Shown here: piece by piece, positions 33,539 to 42,296 of the stretch
Layout: each line of letters starts with the position of its first letter
Position numbering within the stretch: position 1 is the first letter of the stretch
Source of the DNA: Paludibacteraceae bacterium
Lineage (GTDB): Bacteria; Bacteroidota; Bacteroidia; Bacteroidales; Paludibacteraceae
Length of the DNA stretch: 64,000 nt
Reading direction: 5' to 3'
Assembly (NCBI GenBank): GCA_017479885.1
Contig: JAFVBR010000026.1
Location: 42,184 to 106,183 of the forward strand
Notes under the pieces: generated by a model
Databases searched by the model: none
What the model saw: only the letters and a program-made list of their open reading frames with translations
Told to the model about the DNA's origin: nothing
Position numbers and translations under genes: made by a program

Positions 33539-34405
33539 CTACAAATCCATCAACTTCAGGCAACGTGCAAGAGAATCGGTCCAATGCGGAATACGGATGC
33601 CGAAAGCGGACTGAATCTTCTGCTTGTCAAGCACGGAGTAGTGCGGGCGGGGAGTAGGCTGCGGATACTGCTCCGAACGTATTGGAGACACTTTGCAACT
33701 GATACCTGCCAGACGGTGAATCTCACATGTGAAATCATACCACGAGCATACGCCGAGATTAGTGAAATGATAGATATTGTCTGACGTTTGCTCAAGAGTT
33801 TTGCTATTCTCTATAATACACAATATTGCGAATGCAAGGTCAGCGGCATAGGTGGGAGTGCCAATCTGGTCATAGACAACAGAGAGCGAGTCACGCTCCT
33901 TGCCGAGGCGAAGCATGGTCTTTACGAAGTTGTTGCCGAAACTGCTGTAGAGCCACGCAGTCCTTATTATAACTGCACTCGGGCAGGCTTGCTGTATCAA
34001 CCGTTCACCTGCCAGTTTGGTTCTGCCGTAGGCAGTCTGCGGATTGGGAGTGTCGGTCTCGCGATAAGGCAGACAGGCATTGCCGTCAAACACGTAGTCG
34101 GTAGAGATATGAACCAGCAGAGCCCCCGCCTCGTGAGCAACCACTGCCAGATTCTCCGCAGCCAGTGCATTAAGCAGATATGCCGTCTGCTCATCCCGCT
34201 CTGCCCTGTCAACATTGGTGTAGGCGGCACAATTGACAACGGCATCAATATTATTGTCCTTCACAAAAGCGGCAACGGCACTGCGGTCGGTGATGTCAAG
34301 TTCCTGCACGTCGGTAAAGAACCAAGAGTGGTTCCCGCTGTCTTGGGCAATAACGCGCATCTCATTGCCGAGTTGACCATTTGCTCCTGTGACGAGAATG
34401 TTCAT
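33539..34405 (-). CDS. rfbD: dTDP-4-dehydrorhamnose reductase
   Basis: 288 residues of extended short-chain dehydrogenase fold: NAD(P)-binding GANGQLGNEM (7-16), the catalytic YxxxK in YGRTKLAGE (~128-136), and STDYVFDG, PQTAYGRTK, TAWLYSSFGNNFVKTM typical of RfbD/RmlD. It carries out the last step of dTDP-L-rhamnose synthesis. rfbC lies directly upstream, on the far side of a heptamer array. rfbA and rfbB are not in the window. Confidence 0.95.
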   Translation of the reverse strand: MNILVTGANGQLGNEMRVIAQDSGNHSWFFTDVQELDITDRSAVAAFVKDNNIDAVVNCAAYTNVDRAERDEQTAYLLNALAAENLAVVAHEAGALLVHISTDYVFDGNACLPYRETDTPNPQTAYGRTKLAGERLIQQACPSAVIIRTAWLYSSFGNNFVKTMLRLGKERDSLSVVYDQIGTPTYAADLAFAILCIIENSKTLEQTSDNIYHFTNLGVCSWYDFTCEIHRLAGISCKVSPIRSEQYPQPTPRPHYSVLDKQKIQSAFGIRIPHWTDSLARCLKLMDL

Positions 34406-34408
34406 TAT

Positions 34409-34512
34409 AGTTGAGAGTTGAGAGTTGAGAGTTGAAAGAAGTTCTTAAGTTGAAAGTTGAAAGTTGAAAGTTGAGAGTTGAGAGAAGTTGGATTGTTGAA
34501 AGTTGAGAGTTA
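34409..34512 (+). repeat. GTTGARA heptamer array between rfbC and rfbD
   Basis: About 100 bp of GTTGAGA/GTTGAAA units starting at the rfbD start and ending at the rfbC stop. Confidence 0.92.
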
Positions 34513-35046
34513 TAAGTGAGAAAAGCGGGGGTGTTTCTTGTCCTTCTCGGAAAGAATCATCTTGTCGGCAGGAATCTGCCAGTCGATACCAAGGTCAGGG
34601 TCGGTGAGCAGAATACCGCCTTCCGACTCCGGGCAATACAGGTTGTCGCACTTGTATGAGAAGAGTGCCCGCTCGGAAAGCACACTGAACCCGTGGGCAA
34701 ACCCGCGGGGAATGAAGAACTGGCGATGATTCTCGGCAGTGAGAACCACAGAGTACCACTGCCCGAAGGTAGGGCTGCCTTTGCGTATATCCACTGCCAC
34801 GTCAAGCACTTTGCCTTCAATACATTGCACAAGTTTTGCCTGTGCATGCTCACCTTTCTGGAAATGCAACCCGCGCACCACTCCGAACTGCGACTGCGAC
34901 ATGTTGTCCTGCAGGAAACGCGCAGTTATGCCTGCTGCCTGATAACGCTCTTCATTATAGGTTTCCGCAAAGAAACCCCGGGCATCCTCAAACACCTTCG
35001 GCTCAATAACGAGCAGACCTTCTATGGGAGTAGTGTGTATTGTCAT
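34510..35046 (-). CDS. rfbC: dTDP-4-dehydrorhamnose 3,5-epimerase
   Basis: 178 residues from the ATG at 35046 (MTIHTTPIEGLLVIEPKVF); the longer frame to 35130 would include the promoter. Typical motifs: DARGFFAETYN, FLQDNMSQSQFGVVRGLHFQ (with the catalytic His), VLDVAVDIRKGSPTFG, FIPRGFAHGFSVLS. It epimerises the dTDP-sugar before rfbD. Its promoter overlaps that of the divergent MATE gene. Confidence 0.96.
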   Translation of the reverse strand: MTIHTTPIEGLLVIEPKVFEDARGFFAETYNEERYQAAGITARFLQDNMSQSQFGVVRGLHFQKGEHAQAKLVQCIEGKVLDVAVDIRKGSPTFGQWYSVVLTAENHRQFFIPRGFAHGFSVLSERALFSYKCDNLYCPESEGGILLTDPDLGIDWQIPADKMILSEKDKKHPRFSHL

Positions 35047-35075
35047 ACAAATAACGTAATACCGATTGTTGAGTG

Positions 35076-35107
35076 CAAAGGTAGTGCAAATTTGCCATAT
35101 CTGCAAA
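35076..35107 (-). promoter_or_regulatory. Promoter for rfbC-rfbD
   Basis: Minus strand TTTG (35107-35104), 20-bp spacer, TACCTTTG (35083-35076). Confidence 0.85.
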
Positions 35108-35122
35108 TTCTTTGTACCTTTG
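35091..35122 (+). promoter_or_regulatory. Promoter for the MATE transporter
   Basis: TTTG (35091-35094), 20-bp spacer, TACCTTTG (35115-35122). It interlocks with the rfbC promoter: the two share 17 bp, so the two transcripts probably compete for polymerase. Confidence 0.85.
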
Positions 35123-35139
35123 CGAGGCAAAATAACGAT

Positions 35140-36594
35140 ATGACCGGATTTTCAAAGCTAAACAAAGAGGTGCTCAGGCTCGCCGTGCCGAGCATTCTTG
35201 CCAACATCACCATTCCGTTTGTAGGAATAGTGGACACTGCCATTGCCGGCCATATCTCCGATGCATCGGCAATAGGCGGCATAGCCATAGGCACAATGCT
35301 CTTCGACCTGCTCTATTGGAACTTCGGATTCCTGCGTGCAGGCACAGCCGGCATGACGGCGCAAATGTGGGGACAAGAAAAAGAAACCATACATGCGCCA
35401 GAGACTGGGCATACTGTGGAGACTGAATATACTGTAGAGACCGTGCATATTGTAGAGACTGAATATATTCAGTCTCTACAGCGGCAGACAAAGCGGCAGA
35501 AACAGCTTTCATCTACAGGAGATATTCTGGCACAGTCGCTCGGAGTGGCACTGGCAGGTGCGGCTCTTATTCTGCTGCTTCAATGGGTGTTTCTCACGGT
35601 AGCTCTCAGTCTGATTCCCTGCTCTGACGAAGTGGCCGGTTTTGCCCGCAGATATTTCTATATCCGCATCTGGGCAGCGCCCGCCACACTGAGTCTGATG
35701 GCAATAAAAGGCTGGTTTATAGGCATGCAGAACACCGTTGCTGCCATGACAACCGACCTTGTGGTGAACATAACCAACATGCTTGCCTCCTGGCTGCTTG
35801 CAGTCTGTACCCCTCTTGGAGCGATGGGAGTTGCATGGGGTACTCTGATAGCGCAATATGCAGGTCTGCTGAGTGCCGTGATACTGATAATCAGAGTGGC
35901 ACGCAAGGACAAGACTGTATTCGGAGGAACAAGTCTCTCCAATGCTTTGCACCGGGAGAAGATACGCAGACTGGTAGTGCTCAACGGCAATCTGTTTGTC
36001 CGCTCGCTGTGCATGATGGTGGTTTATGTGGGATTCACATCACTTGCCTCCAAGTACGGCGATACAGAACTGGCTGTGAGCAGCATAATGATGAAACTGT
36101 TCCTCCTGTTCTCATATTTCATCGACGGTTTTGCCTACGCAGGCGAGGCTCTAACAGGCAGATTCTTCGGAGAGAAGAACACAGAGGGAGTGCGACAGTC
36201 GGTGAAGATACTGTTTGTCTGGACCATCTGCTTAGGTGCACTCTGCACACTGACATACGGGTTGGCAGGCACCGGCATGACAAGCCTTATGACCAACAAG
36301 CAGGAGATAATAGACGCCTCCCGACCATATCTTATATGGCTGATTCTGATGCCGCTCATCAGTTGCCTTGCCTTCATGTGGGACGGAATCTTCATAGGCG
36401 CCACAGCAGGCAAGGAACTCCGCAACTGCATGGTATGGTCGGCAGTGGGATTCGTGGCGGCATACCTTATATTATACAAGCATATCGGCATACAGGCATT
36501 GTATGCGGCATACTTTGTGCACTTGGCAGTGCGTACAATATATCTTACACTGAAATGGAAGAAAACAGAGAGAACTATAGCGAACGTGCAATAA
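35140..36594 (+). CDS. MATE family efflux transporter with repeat-derived insertion
   Basis: 484 residues from the ATG at 35140 (MTGFSKLNKEVLRLAVPSILAN). About twelve membrane segments, starting VPSILANITIPFVGIVDTAIAGHI, and the MATE texts GTAGMTAQMWG, AIKGWFIGMQNT, SYFIDGFAYAGEALTGRFFG. DinF-like MATE proteins export drugs or metabolites using H+ or Na+. Residues ~83-114 are a repeat insertion (VETEYTVETVHIVETEYIQS) in the cytoplasmic loop between membrane segments 2 and 3, encoded by the GAGAC palindrome block. The gene reads on into the prolyl-tRNA editing gene with a 40-bp overlap. Confidence 0.93.
   Translation: MTGFSKLNKEVLRLAVPSILANITIPFVGIVDTAIAGHISDASAIGGIAIGTMLFDLLYWNFGFLRAGTAGMTAQMWGQEKETIHAPETGHTVETEYTVETVHIVETEYIQSLQRQTKRQKQLSSTGDILAQSLGVALAGAALILLLQWVFLTVALSLIPCSDEVAGFARRYFYIRIWAAPATLSLMAIKGWFIGMQNTVAAMTTDLVVNITNMLASWLLAVCTPLGAMGVAWGTLIAQYAGLLSAVILIIRVARKDKTVFGGTSLSNALHREKIRRLVVLNGNLFVRSLCMMVVYVGFTSLASKYGDTELAVSSIMMKLFLLFSYFIDGFAYAGEALTGRFFGEKNTEGVRQSVKILFVWTICLGALCTLTYGLAGTGMTSLMTNKQEIIDASRPYLIWLILMPLISCLAFMWDGIFIGATAGKELRNCMVWSAVGFVAAYLILYKHIGIQALYAAYFVHLAVRTIYLTLKWKKTERTIANVQ
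35388..35480 (+). repeat. GAGACTGAATAT repeat block with 30-bp palindrome inside the MATE gene
   Basis: Three to four copies of a 21-24 bp TGTAGAGACYGnnYATA unit. The last is a perfect 30-bp palindrome (35451-35480, half-site TGTAGAGACTGAATA). The frame stays open through it. Confidence 0.9.
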
Positions 36595-37076
36595 GAGTGC
36601 TCGACTGGCTGGATGAGCACCGTATTCCTTACGAGTGCTACTCGCATCCGGAGGGCAGGACAATAGAAGAAGCAAAGCGTTGGTGGAGAGACGACGGCAG
36701 TGTGCACTGCAAGAATCTGTTCTTCCGCAACCACAAGGGCAACAGGCACTATCTGGTGTGTTTTGACTGCGAACACGACCTGCCTATCCACGACCTTGAG
36801 CATCTTCTTCACCAAGGCAAACTGAGTTTCGCCTCTCCCGAGAGAATGATGCGCTGGCTCGGACTTGAACCGGGCAGTGTGTCTCCATTCGGACTTATCA
36901 ACGACCCCGAGCAGCATGTTTATCTGTTTCTCGACGAGCAACTGCGCAAAGCAGACACTTTGTCGTTTCACCCCAACGACTGCCGTGGAACAGTGGTAAT
37001 CAGAAGAGAGGATTTCGAGAAGTATCTCGCAATAGTGGGTAACGGGTATGAATATATAAAACTGTACGATGAATGA
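36555..37076 (+). CDS. Prolyl-tRNA editing (YbaK/ProX) domain protein
   Basis: 173 residues from the ATG at 36555, inside the last 40 bp of the MATE gene. Typical ProX/YbaK text: LDEHRIPYECYSHPEGRTIEEA, HCKNLFFRNHKGNRHYLVCFDCEHDLPIHDL, LGLEPGSVSPFGLINDPEQHVYLFLDEQL, FHPNDCRGTVVIRREDFEKYL. These free-standing domains hydrolyse mischarged Ala- or Cys-tRNA(Pro). The overlap implies co-translation with the transporter, though no functional link is apparent. Confidence 0.93.
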   Translation: MEENRENYSERAIRVLDWLDEHRIPYECYSHPEGRTIEEAKRWWRDDGSVHCKNLFFRNHKGNRHYLVCFDCEHDLPIHDLEHLLHQGKLSFASPERMMRWLGLEPGSVSPFGLINDPEQHVYLFLDEQLRKADTLSFHPNDCRGTVVIRREDFEKYLAIVGNGYEYIKLYDE

Positions 37077-37124
37077 GCAGCGGCTCACACCCGACAGGAA
37101 AACAACAGATAACACCATAAAGAA

Positions 37125-38741
37125 ATGAAACGTACAATACTAATTTTGACAGTGCTGATTCCGTATTTTACGACTATCAGTGCCCAACCTTGGCAGGCAG
37201 ACAAGGGCAATGGCAAATACCGCAACCCTATCATCATGGCCGACTATTCCGACCCTGACGTATGCCGCGTAGGAGACGATTTCTACATGACCTCCTCAAG
37301 TTTCAACTGCGTACCGGGTCTGCAGATACTTCATTCGCGCGACCTTGTCCACTGGCAGATAGTCGGTGCAGCACTGCCCGACCGTGTACCTTATCTTGAC
37401 GACGGCAAGCAGTCGGGCAAAGGCGTGTGGGCTCCGTCTATACGTTATCATAAGGGCAGGTTCTATATCTTCTATGGTGACCCTGACAAAGGCATCATAC
37501 GTCTGAGTGCAGAAAAACCCGAAGGCCCGTGGGAGGAGCAACTGGTTATGCCTGCCACCGGCTATATTGACCCCTGCCCGCTGTGGGACGAAGACGGCAG
37601 AGTGTGGCTCGTGCATGCTTTGGCAGGTTCGAGGGCAGGACTGAAAAGCGTACTCCTCTTGGCAGAACTCGACTCTACCGCCTCACGCGTTGTGAGTCCT
37701 TCGCGTATTGTCTTCGACGGGCACCGGACACAGCCTACCTGCGAAGGACCCAAACTCTACAAACGCGGCGGTTACTACTATATCTTCACACCCGCAGGCG
37801 GAGTGCGCAACGGTTGGCAGACAGTACTACGAAGCGACCGGATATATGGCCCTTACGAGGAGAAGATTGTGCTTCAGCAGGGCAAGACCTACATTAACGG
37901 GCCTCACCAAGGGGCATGGGTCAGCACTGCAAGAGGCGAAGACTGGTTCATTCATTTTCAGGACAAGGGTGCATACGGCAGAGTGGTTCATCTGCAACCG
38001 ATGCATTGGGAAAAAGACTGGCCTGTGATTGGCAGCAATGGTGAACCTGTGAGCGAATGGCGGAAACCGGACATTGCCGTAAAGTCCGCAGATAAAGACG
38101 AAGATATTCAAACCGATGACGGTTTCGACTCACACGAACTGGGTTTGCAATGGCAGTGGATGGGCAACCCTCAGAACACATGGCACTTCTGCGACTCCGG
38201 CAACGGGTTGCTGCGCCTGTTCTCTGTAAGTTATGCTTGGACACAGCAGCGTCATGACGACTGGACACTGCAGAACTGGCTGCGTGCATCTACCAATCTG
38301 CTTATGCAGAAACTGCCGGCAGAAAGTTTCACCGTCACCACCAAAGTAAGATATTCGCCAAAGAAAGAGATACTGGGCGAAGCCGCAGGAATAGTCGTAA
38401 GCGGAGAGACTTACCACTATCTCGCTTTGAGAAACGAATCGGACAAGATTGCTATTTTTGCCGACGGCAAGCGGGCGGGAAGCGTCAAGGCTGACGAGTG
38501 GGTATGGCTGCGCGCCTCATTCTCCCCTGAAAAAGACGGTTGCCGGTTCTATCTCAGCAAAGACGGTGAGAAATGGAGCAAAGCAGGCGACAGTTTCACC
38601 CTCAAGCAGGAGAAAGACTCGTGGATAGGCTGCAAAGCCGGACTTTTCTGTCTGCGTCCGTTCAAGACCGACAAAGGCACAACCTACCAGACTTACAACG
38701 ACGGCGGCTGGATGGACGTTGACTGGTGGAAAGTGGAATAA
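37125..38741 (+). CDS. Glycoside hydrolase family 43 (beta-xylosidase / arabinofuranosidase type)
   Basis: 538 residues; signal peptide 1-20 (ending TTISA). The N-terminal five-bladed propeller has the GH43 triad region: DYSDPD (D40-D45, base), GYID149PCPLWDEDG (pKa modulator) and TCE207GPKLYKRGGYYY (acid). The C-terminal ~190 residues form a concanavalin-like domain (DDGFDSHELGLQWQWMGNPQNTWHF, HYLALRNESDKIAIF) common in xylan-active GH43. It probably acts in the periplasm or on the surface on xylan or arabinoxylan fragments. No SusC/SusD pair is nearby. Ends before a bidirectional terminator. Confidence 0.93.
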   Translation: MKRTILILTVLIPYFTTISAQPWQADKGNGKYRNPIIMADYSDPDVCRVGDDFYMTSSSFNCVPGLQILHSRDLVHWQIVGAALPDRVPYLDDGKQSGKGVWAPSIRYHKGRFYIFYGDPDKGIIRLSAEKPEGPWEEQLVMPATGYIDPCPLWDEDGRVWLVHALAGSRAGLKSVLLLAELDSTASRVVSPSRIVFDGHRTQPTCEGPKLYKRGGYYYIFTPAGGVRNGWQTVLRSDRIYGPYEEKIVLQQGKTYINGPHQGAWVSTARGEDWFIHFQDKGAYGRVVHLQPMHWEKDWPVIGSNGEPVSEWRKPDIAVKSADKDEDIQTDDGFDSHELGLQWQWMGNPQNTWHFCDSGNGLLRLFSVSYAWTQQRHDDWTLQNWLRASTNLLMQKLPAESFTVTTKVRYSPKKEILGEAAGIVVSGETYHYLALRNESDKIAIFADGKRAGSVKADEWVWLRASFSPEKDGCRFYLSKDGEKWSKAGDSFTLKQEKDSWIGCKAGLFCLRPFKTDKGTTYQTYNDGGWMDVDWWKVE

Positions 38742-38791
38742 TGATGGATAATGGTTGACAGATATAGCAGCATATAGCGCTTTAATACAGC

Positions 38792-38832
38792 AAAACACAG
38801 CGCATCTTCTTGTGGGAGATGCGCTGCGTTTT
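38792..38832. terminator. Bidirectional terminator between GH43 and pnp
   Basis: AAAAcACAGCGCATCT / AGATGCGCTGcGTTTT: a 10-bp GC-rich stem with A-run before and T-run after, between convergent genes. Confidence 0.92.
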
Positions 38833-38878
38833 CATTCTGTCATCGGTGCATCAGTGCACCGGCAATCAGTTACCTTGA

Positions 38879-41164
38879 TTAGTTCCTCTTCAGACGTGCA
38901 CCGTCTGCTTCGGGGTCACGGGGACGACGGGTCTCATGTCCGAAACGCTCATCCCGGCGGGGATACTGGCGGTTGCCTTCTCCTCGAGGAGCACCTTCAG
39001 GACGGGGACCACGCTCAGGACGCGGGCGGCGTTCAGGCTCTACATAACCTTCGGGTTTGTCTTTCAACACCTTGGCTGAGAGTTTGAACTTGCCTGTCTT
39101 CTCGTCTATCTCAAGCAGTTTGACATTGATGGTATCGCCTTCCTTTATTCCCGTTTCCTCCATTGTCTCATAGCGTTTCCAGTCAATCTCGGAGATATGA
39201 AGCAGACCTTCCTTGCCGGGCATGAACTCTACGAAGCAACCGTAAGGCATTATGCTCTTCACGGTAGAGGAGTAAATCTCTCCCACCTCGGGCAGAGCCA
39301 CGATAGCACGAATCTTGGCGTATGCTGCATCAAGGTTCTCCTTGTTGTTGCTTGCTATTTCCACTATGCCGTGGTCGTCATCCTCGTCAATCGAGATAAC
39401 GGTGTTGGTGTCAGCCTGAATACCTTGTATTATCTTGCCGCCGGGGCCAATCACTGCACCAATCAGTTCTTTAGGAATAGTGAACGTAATCAGGCGCGGA
39501 GCATGAGGCTTGAGGTCAGGACGCGGAGCAGGCATGCATTCTTCAATCTTGTCAAGAATATACATGCGGCCTTCGTGAGCCTGACGCAGAGCATTCTCCA
39601 GAATCTCATAGCTGAGACCGTCAACCTTTATATCCATCTGGCATGCTGTCAGACCGTCACGGGTACCTGTGGTCTTGAAGTCCATATCGCCAAGGTGGTC
39701 CTCGTCACCAAGGATATCGCTCAAAACAGCGTAGTTGGTACCCTTGTTCTCAGAGATAAGACCCATGGCAATACCGCTGACAGGTTTCTTGATAGGCACA
39801 CCTGCATCCATAAGAGCCAGAGTGCCGGCACAAACGGTAGCCATTGACGATGAACCGTTCGACTCAAGAATGTCGCTTACAATGCGCACGCAGTAAGGAT
39901 AATTGTCAGGAATGATGGGTTTCAGTGCACGCAGTGCCAGGTTGCCGTGACCAATCTCACGACGGCCTACGCCGCGTTGCGCCTTTGCCTCGCCTGTTGC
40001 AAACGGCGGGAAATTATAGTGGAGCAGGAAGCGGTCGTAGCGTTGTACAATGGCTTCGTCAACCATCTTCTCGTCACGCTTGGTGCCGAGTGTAACCGTT
40101 GACAGCGACTGTGTCTCTCCACGGGTGAATATGCTGCTTCCGTGAGGACCGGGCAGCGGACTTACTTCGCACCAGATAGGACGTATCTCGTTGGTCTTGC
40201 GGCCGTCGAGACGTTTGCCTTCGTCAAGCACTGCACGACGCATTGCCTCTTTCTCTACATCATGATAGTAGCGGTCGATAAGTGCACCCTTGGTTTCGAG
40301 TTCCTCTTCTGTGAACTGTGCCTTGAATTCTTCGCGGATTTGTGTGAACATCTCCTCGCGGTGATGTTTGTCGGTATCTGCCGAAGTAGCTTGTGCGTAT
40401 GCCTTGGCGTAGCATTCATCGTGTACGCGCTGACGCAGTTCCTCATCGTTCTCCTCGTGGCAATACTCGCGTTTCACTGTCTTGCCGTAAGCCTCCATCA
40501 TCTCAAGCTGAGCCTGGCACTGAGGTTTGATAGCCTCGTGAGCGGCACGGATAGCGTCAAGCATCTCTGCTTCGCTTACCTCCTTCATCTCACCTTCCAC
40601 CATCATGATGTTGTCCAATGTGGCAGCTACTACAAGTTCGATGTCGGCTTTCTCGCACTGCTCGAAAGTAGGATTGATTACGAACTCTCCGTCAACACGG
40701 GCAACACGCACCTCCGAAATAGGACCTTCGAAAGGTATGTCTGAGCAAGTGAGAGCGGCACTTGCAGCCAGTCCTGCTATCGACTCGGGCATGTCAACTC
40801 CGTCAGCCGAATAGAGAGTGACGTTTACAAATGTCTCTGCATGATAGTTGGCAGGGAACAGGGGACGCAGAGCACGGTCTATAAGGCGGGCTATCAGAAT
40901 CTCATAGTCCGAAGCCTTGCCTTCGCGACGGGTGAAACCGCCGGGGAAACGACCCATCGAAGCAAATTTCTCTTTGTACTCTACTGTAAGAGGCATGAAG
41001 TCTGTTCCGGGAACAGCATCTTTGGCGGAGCAGACGGTGGCAAGCACGGTTGTGTTGCCAAGTGTTACCATCACTGCGCCGTCGGCCTGCTTGGCAAGTT
41101 TGCCGGTCTGAAGCGTAATCTCACGACCGTCGGGCAAGGTAATGGTTTTTGTAACAATATTCAT
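38879..41164 (-). CDS. pnp: Polyribonucleotide nucleotidyltransferase (PNPase)
   Basis: 761 residues. Two RNase PH domains (starting [31 protein letters not shown], and [30 protein letters not shown]), an alpha-helical linker, a KH domain with the GxxG loop GPGGKIIQG, and an S1 domain ([33 protein letters not shown]). It degrades RNA 3' to 5' using phosphate. The last ~60 residues are an R/P/E-rich tail that is variable among relatives. It has its own promoter. Confidence 0.97.
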   Translation of the reverse strand: MNIVTKTITLPDGREITLQTGKLAKQADGAVMVTLGNTTVLATVCSAKDAVPGTDFMPLTVEYKEKFASMGRFPGGFTRREGKASDYEILIARLIDRALRPLFPANYHAETFVNVTLYSADGVDMPESIAGLAASAALTCSDIPFEGPISEVRVARVDGEFVINPTFEQCEKADIELVVAATLDNIMMVEGEMKEVSEAEMLDAIRAAHEAIKPQCQAQLEMMEAYGKTVKREYCHEENDEELRQRVHDECYAKAYAQATSADTDKHHREEMFTQIREEFKAQFTEEELETKGALIDRYYHDVEKEAMRRAVLDEGKRLDGRKTNEIRPIWCEVSPLPGPHGSSIFTRGETQSLSTVTLGTKRDEKMVDEAIVQRYDRFLLHYNFPPFATGEAKAQRGVGRREIGHGNLALRALKPIIPDNYPYCVRIVSDILESNGSSSMATVCAGTLALMDAGVPIKKPVSGIAMGLISENKGTNYAVLSDILGDEDHLGDMDFKTTGTRDGLTACQMDIKVDGLSYEILENALRQAHEGRMYILDKIEECMPAPRPDLKPHAPRLITFTIPKELIGAVIGPGGKIIQGIQADTNTVISIDEDDDHGIVEIASNNKENLDAAYAKIRAIVALPEVGEIYSSTVKSIMPYGCFVEFMPGKEGLLHISEIDWKRYETMEETGIKEGDTINVKLLEIDEKTGKFKLSAKVLKDKPEGYVEPERRPRPERGPRPEGAPRGEGNRQYPRRDERFGHETRRPRDPEADGARLKRN

Positions 41165-41232
41165 ATAATGTGATTTTAATTAATGAGAGCCGGATTGCTC
41201 TCGGGTTAATACATGACTTTCAAAAAATCGTG

Positions 41233-41264
41233 CAAAGGTAGTTATAATTATTCAATTATGCAAA
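41233..41264 (-). promoter_or_regulatory. Promoter for pnp
   Basis: Minus strand TTTG (41264-41261), 20-bp spacer, TACCTTTG (41240-41233). Confidence 0.85.
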
Positions 41265-41286
41265 TATAAATAGCACTTGAAGAAAT

Positions 41287-41320
41287 AAAAAAGGAGTCAC
41301 AGGTAGATGTGACTCCTTTC
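41287..41320 (-). terminator. Terminator after the decayed T9SS-cargo gene
   Basis: Minus strand AAAGGAGTCACA...TGTGACTCCTTTTTTA: an 11-bp stem and T-run, 15 bp beyond the stop at 41335. Confidence 0.9.
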
Positions 41321-41334
41321 TTGGCAAACTCCGC

Positions 41335-41805
41335 TTATTGTAGCAGATACTTTCGCCCGTTCTGGATTACTACACCCTTGTAGCTCTTGTCAACCTGACT
41401 GCCGAGCACGTTGTACATCGGAGCGTTGACATCAAGAGTACCTTTTATATTCTCAAGAGCATCTAAGACCTCAGCCTCAATCTTGCCTTCATAAACTGCA
41501 TTGACAGTAGAACCTTTGTAAGATTTGCCGTTAACGGTAATCTTATATATATCATTGGTGAGTTCCACTTTCACGCTACCTTCAACAATGAAGAAGAACG
41601 TCGGCATTGCATACTCATCAGACATGTCTAACTCTCCGTAGAAGCAACCATCGGGACCTTCATTAGCTAATCCGGCACTTGCAGATACCGTTCCTGCCTC
41701 TTTGGTGTAATCTATTGTGTACTCGCCGGGAAGAAGAGTATAGTCGGCATCAGGCTCAATGTTGTTTGCACGACTTGTAGAATTTCCACGTTGCCGGACT
41801 CGAAC
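41335..41805 (-). pseudogene. C-terminal fragment of a T9SS-type secreted protein
   Basis: The frame runs from a stop at 41806-41808 to 41335 with no credible start at its head. The translation (ADYTLLPGEYTIDYTKEAG, then VEGSVKVELTNDIYKITVNG and the tail MYNVLGSQVDKSYKGVVIQ) matches the ends of the two intact paralogues at 42297-43727 and 45139-46596. The region just upstream reads best by hopping through three frames (FESGNVE, FYKS, RANNIEPDADY), as expected after several small indels. Its terminator is intact. Confidence 0.75.
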
Positions 41806-42148
41806 TCATCTGCAACCCCTTCTTGTTCTTCTTGTTGAAGCAGATGGAGCCGTTCTTACGTAGTATCACTCCCTCGGTAGCACGGCGTTGCACCATCGGC
41901 CAGTCCTTCACCCAGTCCTGTCCCTGCTTCTGATTGTATTGGGCCACCGTACCTAACTTCTTCTCCACCTTCATATTGCGGTCGAACTCCACCACCTGTG
42001 CCTTCGACCAGTCTATCTCAAGGTAGGCATATTCGCCTGACTTCTTCAGAAAATCCAACTTGCCCGACTTCAGGCTTACTTCTGTATCGGATGCATATAA
42101 CATACCGAAAAACATCATTGAAATGAAAACTAAAACTATTTTTCTCAT
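41756..42148 (-). pseudogene. N-terminal fragment of a different exported protein, truncated
   Basis: 130 codons from the ATG at 42148 (MRKIVLVFISMMFFGMLYA, a signal peptide). The body (GEYAYLEIDWSKAQVVEFDRN, QDWVKDWPMVQRRA, FNKKNKKGLQM) looks like the start of a Bacteroidales exported family I cannot name, then ends in an out-of-frame run (SSPATWKFYKSCKQH). The latter overlaps the paralogue-like fragment in another frame. It therefore appears to be an old fusion of two genes at a deletion; the promoter is still good, so a short protein may be made. Confidence 0.65.
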
Positions 42149-42178
42149 AATAATTGTTTGTTTAATGAATTTACGGTG

Positions 42179-42210
42179 CAAAGATAAGAAATATTATCAA
42201 TATCTCCAAC
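42179..42210 (-). promoter_or_regulatory. Promoter before the truncated gene
   Basis: Minus strand GTTG (42210-42207), 20-bp spacer, TATCTTTG (42186-42179). Confidence 0.7.
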
Positions 42211-42217
42211 ACATTGC

Positions 42218-42257
42218 AAAAAAACCTATCATGCATAACCAATGCACGATAGGTTTT
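42218..42257 (-). terminator. Terminator of the 476-aa secreted protein gene
   Basis: Minus strand AAAACCTATCGTGCAT...ATGCATGATAGGTTTT then TTT; about 15-bp stem with one mismatch. Confidence 0.88.
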
Positions 42258-42296
42258 CTGTAACAAGTCGAACCCTTTGCCGGGGTCAGACTATTG

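Noticed and set aside
34693-35139. N-terminal extension of the MATE protein by 149 codons.
   Set aside because: It overlaps rfbC and both divergent promoters; the family's usual start (MTGFSKLNKEVLRLAVPSI) is at 35140.
35835-36554. Extension of the prolyl-tRNA editing protein back to 35835.
   Set aside because: This part is out-of-frame translation within the MATE gene; family text begins at the ATG at 36555.
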